A DNA stretch of 32,890 bases from a virus. Of the stretch, positions 26,830-32,890 are shown piece by piece (the stretch's first letter is position 1; each line of letters opens with the position of its first letter). Made by a program: the position numbers and the translations under genes. The notes beneath the pieces are model-generated. The model was not told where the DNA came from and made no database searches. It worked only from the letters and a program-made list of their open reading frames with translations. The stretch covers positions 1 to 32,890 of the IMG/VR virus record IMGVR_UViG_3300025324_000024; one strand, given 5' to 3'.

Positions 26830-28650
26830 TTAACACTTGAGCGAGTCGACGAACTTCATCCAGTCTCCCATCTTGGGAGCCGCGGTATCGCGCGCTTTTA
26901 CGATTTCATTCTGCACCTGCTGTTTCATCTTCGTTCCAAACCTGCGAGTAGCGGCAGACTCGCGCGCCGCTTGCACGTCCTGGATGGACGCCACTGCGGA
27001 ATCCGGGTTCCGTTCGGCCAGCATGCGAATTCTCTGGCCCATGCCGGTCGCCTGCGTGGTCAGGCCGGAAGAGGTTGCGAGATCCCGAAGCAAGGCGACG
27101 TTGCTGGTTTCCGTAGCGTAGTTCTCGACCGCGACGAAGATACTCTCTGGCAACACACCCTCAGGAGGAAGGATGTTTCCCATCGCGACATTGATCGCGA
27201 GCTGTGGGTCAGACTTCAATAGTTCGGCGGATCGCTTGGCCTGGTCCGCGACGTTGACCATCTTGTACTCTGGCAGACCCTCGAAGCCAGTAGTGAGTTT
27301 ATTGGCGATAGCTTTCTCCTGGACACCCAGTGCGAGCTTGGAAATGTTGGCCTGGATGGGCTGCGCTGGCTCTCCGGCAGCCACAGGCACGTCTGGACGA
27401 ACGCCGGGGATCTCAGACTGCGCAGTCAGTTTGCCTGAATCAGCTATCTTGCGCGCTTGATCCGCTGCGACCTCATAAGTGGTAGCTGAGCCAATCCAGA
27501 CATCATCGCGGTACAATCCATATGGTTTTCCAAATGGGTCAGGCCGAATAGAATATCGCGGTGGTAAACCTGCGTTCTCAGCCTTCATTACCTGCGGCGT
27601 GGTATCCTGTCCTGGTAATGTTTCACGCGGAACACTTTCGACGGTCGGGGCGATCTCGCTGGAAGGGGCCGCTTCCCGGATGTCCGATACCCGAGCCTCA
27701 CTCCTGGGCGAAGTGCCGGATGTGTCAATCGGCCTGGATGACTCTGCAGCGGCACGCGGGGCGGTTTCCGCGGCATTCGACTCCTGAAAGTCGAGCCAAG
27801 GACCATTTGCGGTACGAATGCCAGATGGGGATTCGGGAACGGCAGCCGTGCGAGCTGTGCGGAGGTCCTGGGCTGATTTGGCTGGAGAGCCTGGAGCCTC
27901 TGGTGTTTCGATGGCTGTGTCGAGTACATCACCGGCTTGTGCGGACTGGGGCCGTGGTGCTTCAGAAACGGCTGTAGGCGTGCCGCGGCGTATCGGTATG
28001 CCTTGACCCTTGAACCCATGCGCGCCCGCTGCTGTGCCCATCCCCAGCGTTCCCAGGAACAACGTACCGACCTCTACGATCTTTTCCGGATCTCCAGAAT
28101 CCAGCGCTTCTTTGACCTCGGGAAGCTCAGCGGCGCCGCTCTTTAGAAGTTCCTGTGCGAAGTAGGCCGATGCCAATTGAACGGCCGTTTTTCCAACCAC
28201 CGGAATCGCACCAGCGCCAGCGGTAGCGCCCAAGAGTGCGGCGTTCATTGGACTGGTCAGGCCCTTTGCCAACGCTGCAGTACCCTTCAGAAAACCGATC
28301 CCAGCTTTCGGCAAGCCGGTCTTGGTGAGCATTTCGTCGCTCGGGATCAACTTGTCGAATGGCAGACCCTCCATACCGGCGAATCCGCTGGCGATCTCAC
28401 TCAAGCTGGTAGGAGTTGCCCTGGCACGTCTTTCTGCAGCGTTGGGACGGCGAGCGAGGTTGGGGTTTATCCGGACCGGCAGCGAATCGGCGGCGGGCTG
28501 CGCTTCCGGGCGCGCGAGGTAGTATGGAATTTCCAGCTTCGCGGGTTCCTCGTCCCAGGGATCGCGAATTTCCGGCCCATCGTCCCAAGGGTCACGGCCA
28601 CGCGGCGGCGCGGTAACAACAGTCGAACCCGCTTCCCAAGGGTCAGGCAT
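26830..28650 (-). CDS. Large internal virion protein candidate (first half of a split pair)
   Basis: 606 residues from the ATG at 28648-28650, with GGAAGAAGG about ten bases upstream; an earlier start would overlap the previous gene by 19 bases. Two D-P-W-D motifs near the start (DPWEAGS, DPWDDGP, DPWDEEP) in a Pro-rich segment; a Gly/Ala-rich hydrophobic region about 120-200 (NAALLGATAGAGAIPVVGKT, GTLFLGTLGMGTAAGA), possibly membrane-active; then a polar linker and a helical end (ATGMGQRIRMLAERNPDSAV, GDWMKFVDSLKC). Ejection proteins of P22-like phages fit this profile. It is followed four bases later by the 573-aa gene. Confidence 0.65.
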   Translation of the reverse strand: MPDPWEAGSTVVTAPPRGRDPWDDGPEIRDPWDEEPAKLEIPYYLARPEAQPAADSLPVRINPNLARRPNAAERRARATPTSLSEIASGFAGMEGLPFDKLIPSDEMLTKTGLPKAGIGFLKGTAALAKGLTSPMNAALLGATAGAGAIPVVGKTAVQLASAYFAQELLKSGAAELPEVKEALDSGDPEKIVEVGTLFLGTLGMGTAAGAHGFKGQGIPIRRGTPTAVSEAPRPQSAQAGDVLDTAIETPEAPGSPAKSAQDLRTARTAAVPESPSGIRTANGPWLDFQESNAAETAPRAAAESSRPIDTSGTSPRSEARVSDIREAAPSSEIAPTVESVPRETLPGQDTTPQVMKAENAGLPPRYSIRPDPFGKPYGLYRDDVWIGSATTYEVAADQARKIADSGKLTAQSEIPGVRPDVPVAAGEPAQPIQANISKLALGVQEKAIANKLTTGFEGLPEYKMVNVADQAKRSAELLKSDPQLAINVAMGNILPPEGVLPESIFVAVENYATETSNVALLRDLATSSGLTTQATGMGQRIRMLAERNPDSAVASIQDVQAARESAATRRFGTKMKQQVQNEIVKARDTAAPKMGDWMKFVDSLKC

Positions 28651-28652
28651 GA

Positions 28653-29975
28653 CTACCGAGCCTTCTTCCAATTCTCTTTTACGTTGGCTCCACCCATGAA
28701 CATTACATCGTAACCCAGCGTTGGGCTGTAACGAATATCGCCCTTTTTCGGCTTGGCTGGGGCGGTTGGACTCGCCTGCTGTGTCGCTTGTCCAATGGAT
28801 TGCTGAGCGTTGCGCCTCACGCCATTGAATTCATCCACCAGTTGATCCGCCCAATCGTTGTGCTCCACGTCATTCCCCGACAACTCAGTGGACCCGGCCT
28901 CGTAGTCGAGTTGCGCCTGCTGCATCCTTCTCAAGTGAGCGAGGTTCGCTCGCCGTACGTCTGCGTCGTGCTGTTCCTTTAAAGCCTGCAGGGCCTTGGG
29001 ATCACTCACTAAGTCCTGCGCTTCACTCTTGAATTCTTTGTCGATGCGCACTAGATCGCCATCTAAGTTCGTTTGCGAATCCCGCAGGGCTCTGTCCTTG
29101 GCGGTCTTAACCGTCAAGAATTGCCCGCGCGTCGCCGTGCCGCCAGCCGCCGCTCGTCCTTCCATCGCCAGCTCATGCCGGAACTGGTCATCGACACGCT
29201 GCTGCTGGCGCTTGTTGTCCTCGATCCGGTCGCGGTCGATCCGCTCCTGATTGAGTCTTATATTCCGCTGCGCAGCGCTCTCCGGTAGTTCGCCTTTGTT
29301 TTCGAGTAAGGTCTGCTGGGTATCCGCTTCAGCCTTGGCGGTATCCGCCGCTTTCTTCTTGAAATCCAACAGTTCCCCGGCGTGTTTCCATTTCGCCTCA
29401 TCCTGCGCGGCTCGCTGTTTCGCTTGCTCCAATCGGTCCTTCTCACTCAACCCAGCCGTGCGGTAGAATTGCGCGGTCGTGTCGTCAAAAGGTTGATCGG
29501 GTTTTAGTACACCCTGTTGAATGAGCCACTGCTGCACCTGCGGAGCGGTTGCGGTGCGTTGATCGTCCGGCAGATCGAGATACGCCGTCATATTCTGCGA
29601 AAGCATCTCGGCTTTCTTCTGCTTCGCCTCGACATCTCTAAAAGCCGCATCGGAGTTAGCCTTGAACGCGTCCGCGAGTTCCTTATTCTGCTCGGTGTTG
29701 AATTTCTCAACCGTCATCCACGCACCCGGTGAAACTCCGGCTTGAATGGCTTTCTGCCGCCACACTTTGAAATCGCCACCCGAAGAAAGGAACGTGTCGT
29801 TCAGAATCTTGTGATCGTTAAGAGCGCGATTGCGTGTCGCTTCTTCGTCGTCGGCCTTGGCTTTTGAGATACGGCGCTCCTGCCATTGTTGAGCCATCGA
29901 CGGCGGAAGCTTGGACGGAGGAGCCGCGCCACCACTGGCAAGTTGCTCGTACAAAGAATTGGGGACGGTTGCCAT
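28653..29975 (-). CDS. Coiled-coil virion/ejection protein candidate
   Basis: 440 residues; P22 gp20 is about 470. ATG with AAGGA nine bases upstream. Almost wholly helical and Gln/Ala/Asp-rich: KADDEEATRNRALNDHKILN, RLEQAKQRAAQDEAKWKHAG, a long coiled coil about 200-270, then LRRMQQAQLDYEAG. The end carries a small beta tail (IRYSPTLGYDVMFMGG). The composition and position between the gp7-type and the large proteins fit P22 gp20. Function inferred from position and composition. Confidence 0.65.
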   Translation of the reverse strand: MATVPNSLYEQLASGGAAPPSKLPPSMAQQWQERRISKAKADDEEATRNRALNDHKILNDTFLSSGGDFKVWRQKAIQAGVSPGAWMTVEKFNTEQNKELADAFKANSDAAFRDVEAKQKKAEMLSQNMTAYLDLPDDQRTATAPQVQQWLIQQGVLKPDQPFDDTTAQFYRTAGLSEKDRLEQAKQRAAQDEAKWKHAGELLDFKKKAADTAKAEADTQQTLLENKGELPESAAQRNIRLNQERIDRDRIEDNKRQQQRVDDQFRHELAMEGRAAAGGTATRGQFLTVKTAKDRALRDSQTNLDGDLVRIDKEFKSEAQDLVSDPKALQALKEQHDADVRRANLAHLRRMQQAQLDYEAGSTELSGNDVEHNDWADQLVDEFNGVRRNAQQSIGQATQQASPTAPAKPKKGDIRYSPTLGYDVMFMGGANVKENWKKAR

Positions 29976-29981
29976 AAGCGA

Positions 29982-31247
29982 TTATCCTTCTGTGTCTGGA
30001 CCGTAGATGTACGTCGAAGGCTTTTTCTTCATCAACTCACCAAATATATCGAGTCCGTTGCTCACCGTGCTTCCGAGCAAGCTTTGAAACGCTCCGGCAT
30101 TCCCTAAAATGCTCGATGCCGTAGCGGCACCGCGATTCGCCAGCAGTTGGTTGATGAAGCTCTGCCCCTGTAAGTCGAAACCAGCAGCTTTCGCTGCCGC
30201 ATCCGCCTCCAGCTCGGAAACCGTGATTCCTTTACGTTCGTTGATCGTCGCTTCCTGCTGTGCGCCTTGAAAATCGAGGTTGCCGCGATAGATCCCCGCG
30301 TCGAGAATGTTTTGCGCGATTGGTTTTCCAAAAGCCTCATTGGTCTGGCCGAACATCTGGGCCGCAAACTGGTTTGCTCCCTGCCGGGATGTGGAAGCAA
30401 ATTGATTCGCGCCCATGTAGTCGCGCCCAAAGGCTTCATTGGAACTTCCGTAACCGCCGGCGGCCTCCAAGCCTTGACCGCTGAGCGCCAGATTCAGATT
30501 CCGATTCTGCTGCTGCTTGTCCAGTTCCAAGCGATCGGAAGAGAGCGCATTCGCGATGGCGTTCTGGTATGACGTTCCAGCGAGTCCTTGTCCATACTGC
30601 ATCAGTGCTTTTGCGGTTCCACCGCTCGACACCAGGCCACGCGAGGACGCCTGTTGATTGACGCCCTTCAAGCCTTGCGCGAGTTGCCACTGATAGCCCG
30701 GCGTGTTTTCAAGATTCGCTGGATTGTCGAGCAGCGCCGCAAGGCGATTCGCCGAGGTCGGGGTTCCTTGCAGTTCATTCAGCCGGTCGAGCGCAGTCTG
30801 TCCGGCGGTCATGTACGGCTGGTAACCGGCCTGCGTTTGTGCCAGAAGCCGCCGCGTATTCGCTTGCGTGTCGCCCAATCGCGCATCGGTGTAGGCGTTC
30901 GTGTCGGAACGCATCCCGGAGATATTGGCTTGGGTGTCGCCCAGCAGCGTAGCCAAGTAGTTATTGGAGGCTCCGGTCGTTACATCCCGATCCGCGGCCG
31001 CGCGGGTCTTGGCGTCGGTGATGAGTTTCTGAGCCCAGTCGGACTCGGTTTGAATTCGATTGGTCGCATTGCCGCTCGTAATTCCAAGGCGCTCCAGTTC
31101 CCGGAATACGGCATCTTCGGTACGCTTGATGCCTTCGCTTGCGGAATCCGCGAGGGCGGTTCCAGCGCGCGCGTTGGCGGAAGATTGTTTGCGGTATCCG
31201 AGATAGTCGGTGGCGAGACCAACCAGCGGAGCGATGAAGCCGGCCAT
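29982..31247 (-). CDS. DNA-transfer (ejection) protein, P22 gp7-like role
   Basis: 421 residues from the ATG with AGGAGG five bases upstream; an earlier GTG-like start adds six residues only. MAGFIAPLVGLATDYLGYRK opens with a short hydrophobic stretch. The family block is AGYQPYMTAGQTALDRLNEL, then YQWQLAQGLKGVNQQASSRG and SGGTAKALMQYGQGLAGTSY, seen in DNA-transfer proteins of many P22-like and related phages. The end repeats Asn/Gln-rich segments with 'GANQFA' motifs (GANQFASTSRQGANQFAAQM). It should be packed in the capsid and ejected with the DNA. Confidence 0.78.
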   Translation of the reverse strand: MAGFIAPLVGLATDYLGYRKQSSANARAGTALADSASEGIKRTEDAVFRELERLGITSGNATNRIQTESDWAQKLITDAKTRAAADRDVTTGASNNYLATLLGDTQANISGMRSDTNAYTDARLGDTQANTRRLLAQTQAGYQPYMTAGQTALDRLNELQGTPTSANRLAALLDNPANLENTPGYQWQLAQGLKGVNQQASSRGLVSSGGTAKALMQYGQGLAGTSYQNAIANALSSDRLELDKQQQNRNLNLALSGQGLEAAGGYGSSNEAFGRDYMGANQFASTSRQGANQFAAQMFGQTNEAFGKPIAQNILDAGIYRGNLDFQGAQQEATINERKGITVSELEADAAAKAAGFDLQGQSFINQLLANRGAATASSILGNAGAFQSLLGSTVSNGLDIFGELMKKKPSTYIYGPDTEG

Positions 31248-31314
31248 GGCGTCCTCCTGAAACAAAAGGAATCGCGGACGGCGAATCCGCCCTGCTTTCT
31301 GCCTTGTGTTCTAT

Positions 31315-31322
31315 GCTACACT
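31315..31322 (+). promoter_or_regulatory. Extended -10 promoter for the tRNA gene
   Basis: TATGCTACACT holds an extended -10 (TGC-TACACT, -10 at 31317-31322). The predicted start point is about 31329, at the tRNA 5' end. The -35 region is weak (GCTTTC at about 31294-31299), which extended -10 promoters tolerate. Confidence 0.5.
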
Positions 31323-31328
31323 ATTTTC

Positions 31329-31407
31329 CGCAGCGTGGGCTGGAAAGGTTACCAGCGGCGGTCTCATAAACCGAGTGATGCGGGTTCGAGTCCCGCCGCT
31401 GCATCCA
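31329..31407 (+). tRNA. tRNA with anticodon CAU (Met/initiator-like or Ile2)
   Basis: A 79-base cloverleaf with encoded CCA. Acceptor CGCAGCG (31329-31335) pairs with CGCTGCA (31397-31403) at six of seven positions, leaving C1 opposite A72, a mark of bacterial initiator tRNA. D-stem GCTG/CAGC with loop containing AAAGGTTA. Anticodon loop CTCATAA (31363-31369), stem GCGGT/ACCGA with a G:A mismatch at its base. T-stem GCGGG/CCCGC with loop TTCGAGT. The three G:C pairs of typical initiators are not all present, so the isotype is open. It is on the strand opposite to the late genes, in a 150-base gap. Confidence 0.88.
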
Positions 31408-31412
31408 CTCTT

Positions 31413-31673
31413 TCAATACCTCCGGATGCGCTTGGGTAGCAGCGTTCCTACAACACGCTCGCGTTCAGCGGATCGGGGGAACGCGAAAATCAAACCGCCG
31501 TGCGCCTGGGTCCCCGTGGGCCGGTTGATCCAGTTTTGATCCTCGGGCCACTCGAATCCTTGCCCAGTGTAGACTTGGTAAACGTCCGGTGTGAAGTCGG
31601 CGGCCCAATTCTGGGTTGCGTCATCGAAAAGCTTCACGCCTACCGACCATCGAGATTGACCGATCAGCGCCAT
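31413..31673 (-). CDS. 86-aa virion-region protein, unknown
   Basis: Starts MALIGQSRWSVGVKLFDDAT at an ATG that shares its A with the upstream TGA (TGATG). Aromatic and compact: FTPDVYQVYTGQGFEWPEDQ, NWINRPTGTQAHGGLIFAFP. Short proteins of this kind often occur between tail and ejection genes. Its stop is six bases from the tRNA 3' end on the other strand. No family recognised. Confidence 0.65.
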   Translation of the reverse strand: MALIGQSRWSVGVKLFDDATQNWAADFTPDVYQVYTGQGFEWPEDQNWINRPTGTQAHGGLIFAFPRSAERERVVGTLLPKRIRRY

Positions 31674-32890
31674 CAGACAGCCACACACTCTGGAGGATCG
31701 GCGGCATCGTCAGTCCTGAAACATAGTGTTCCAAGAGCGCCGTTCGCATTCTGTACTACGCCGGTCCCCCATACCACCCACTGCTTATTGTCGAACTGAA
31801 AAGCGGGCGTTGTATCCGCCACGAAACCTTTATGTACGACGAGTCCACCCGGCAGCCTGCCGACAATCGGCGAAACCGAGCCCTGAATCACATTGAATGC
31901 GATCCAGGGTTCGCCGATCTGGCCGAGTGTATTTTCCCACGGCGCTCCGTCCTGTTGCGCCCCGCCGAAGAGGCTCACTACGCGCGGCGTGTGCGCGCCT
32001 ACGGCGGTACTCACCAGGTAGTCTCCATTTAGGAGCATGAGCATGATACCGGAACCTGTGGCGTTGGGATTGCGGCGGAAACGTCCTTCCGTCGATCCCG
32101 TGCCTGCCGCGCCAAATCCAGCGCGCGTAATACCTGTGATGCGCAGATCGCAGGCTCCACACTCCACATGGCCATTCTGTCCGGAATCTATCAACGCGAT
32201 CATCGCATGAGAAGGTCCGCAAGCGACACGAAATGCGCTCTGCGTAAACTGAATTCCAGCAGGTCCGGTCTCATAGGCCGGGCGCCAATTGGTCTGATTG
32301 AGGAACTTGGTTCCGAATACCGGCTGAGCGTCAAGCGAGACGCCGAAGGAAACCAGCGGCGGGAATGGAGCCGTACCGCCAATCGGACTTCGGCACAAAA
32401 ATAAATCGATGGTATTTCCTACTCCGTTGGCGGCCGAGCGGCAAGCGTAGCCCCCAAGCGATCCGATGGAGGGATCTCCACCACCGATACGAAGGTTGAG
32501 TCCGGTACCTGGAATCACAATTCCTTGGACGAGTTTGGCCTTACCCCGCGCGATCCATGAATCTTCGCGGTACTCGATCGACATGTTGCGTTCCGGCGGA
32601 AATCCAAGAGCGATGAAGGCACCGGGGTCCGGCCCCAGTTCGACAATGCGAGAGTCCCAGAACGCCATCGCGTCAAGCGTTTGTCTAAAACGCGAAGTTG
32701 GATCGTCCCACGGAACACCCACGACAAAGGGCACGGGCCACAGGTTGTAATTGGCGGGTGGGATAGGCACCCCTGCTTCCGCGGACCACAGCATCTGCCA
32801 GCCACCCACAGGCGGATTGAGGTCTCCTGGATTTGGCGGATTCGTTGAAGGTCCGACGCTCCATTTCCACGCCACGGGACCCGATGAAAA
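31673..32890 (-). CDS. Tail/appendage protein, C-terminal part (cut by window edge)
   Basis: At least 405 residues; open to base 32890 with no stop. A GTG at 32873-32875 could be a start, but no ribosome site precedes it, so the frame more likely continues. Beta-rich with conserved-looking W and G: VGGWQMLWSAEAGVPIPPAN, FWDSRIVELGPDPGAFIALG, TGLNLRIGGGDPSIGSLGGY, GRFRRNPNATGSGIMLMLLN, DNKQWVVWGTGVVQNANG. It looks like a receptor-binding or tail-surface sandwich domain, but no family is recognised. The frame is in phase with the partial gene at 1-306; joined, they would encode 507 residues. Confidence 0.7.
   Translation of the reverse strand, partial: FSSGPVAWKWSVGPSTNPPNPGDLNPPVGGWQMLWSAEAGVPIPPANYNLWPVPFVVGVPWDDPTSRFRQTLDAMAFWDSRIVELGPDPGAFIALGFPPERNMSIEYREDSWIARGKAKLVQGIVIPGTGLNLRIGGGDPSIGSLGGYACRSAANGVGNTIDLFLCRSPIGGTAPFPPLVSFGVSLDAQPVFGTKFLNQTNWRPAYETGPAGIQFTQSAFRVACGPSHAMIALIDSGQNGHVECGACDLRITGITRAGFGAAGTGSTEGRFRRNPNATGSGIMLMLLNGDYLVSTAVGAHTPRVVSLFGGAQQDGAPWENTLGQIGEPWIAFNVIQGSVSPIVGRLPGGLVVHKGFVADTTPAFQFDNKQWVVWGTGVVQNANGALGTLCFRTDDAADPPECVAV

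Noticed and set aside
31329-31407. tRNA as an integration (att) site
   Set aside because: No integrase is present and no second copy of the tRNA 3' end was noticed in the window; a phage-carried tRNA explains it better.

Overview
The window reads as a tailed bacteriophage with a P22-like short-tailed (podovirus) virion. The call rests on recognisable P22-type proteins: coat (gp5 type, 5754-6983), portal (gp1 type, 8008-10074), head-to-tail adaptors (gp4 type, twice), DNA-stabilisation/tail protein (gp10 type, 308-1810), an ejection-type protein (29982-31247) and a large terminase (13194-14702). The host cannot be named. It is bacterial, uses GGAGG-type ribosome sites, and the phage carries lipoprotein, Sec-like and Tat-like leaders. 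I see no integrase, DNA polymerase, helicase, tailspike or recognisable endolysin.

Layout. A divergent control region at about 20860-20935 (37-bp imperfect palindrome, two outward promoters) splits the genome. Leftward (minus strand) runs one long, tightly packed gene string. First come early and recombination-type genes: small proteins, an SSB-like protein with a DDDVPF tail, a MerR-type regulator and a Gp157 family protein. Then the packaging block: terS candidate, a two-gene insert of unknown role whose second gene holds 67 copies of a 12-nt repeat, and terL. A run of small genes follows (zinc ribbons, exported proteins, membrane proteins that could be holins), then portal, scaffold, coat and head-completion/tail genes to the left edge. 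From the right edge, still on the minus strand, come a tail-like protein, a small protein and four ejection/internal virion candidates, ending at 25105. Rightward (plus strand) from 20935 is a short operon: ribbon-helix-helix regulator, a DUF2303-like hybrid, a DUF5131 protein, a DUF3268 zinc protein, a helix-turn-helix protein whose gene may contain the replication origin, an HNH protein and a DnaA domain IV-like protein. A tRNA with anticodon CAU lies on the plus strand at 31329-31407, opposite to the late genes.

The two window edges fit together. The open frame at base 1 continues in exact phase into the open frame at base 32890, and joining them puts head, tail and ejection genes in the same order as P22. 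The window is therefore probably a complete circular or circularly permuted genome of about 32.9 kb cut at an arbitrary point.

Most genes overlap by ATGA, GTGA or TAATG, so translational coupling is the rule. Using this I recovered several genes under 60 codons, including two single-helix membrane micropeptides and a 53-aa zinc ribbon. The most unusual items are the repeat-bearing DUF6745 protein between terS and terL, the duplication that changes the start of the first leftward gene, the apparent leaderless starts, and the tRNA with a C1:A72 mismatch.
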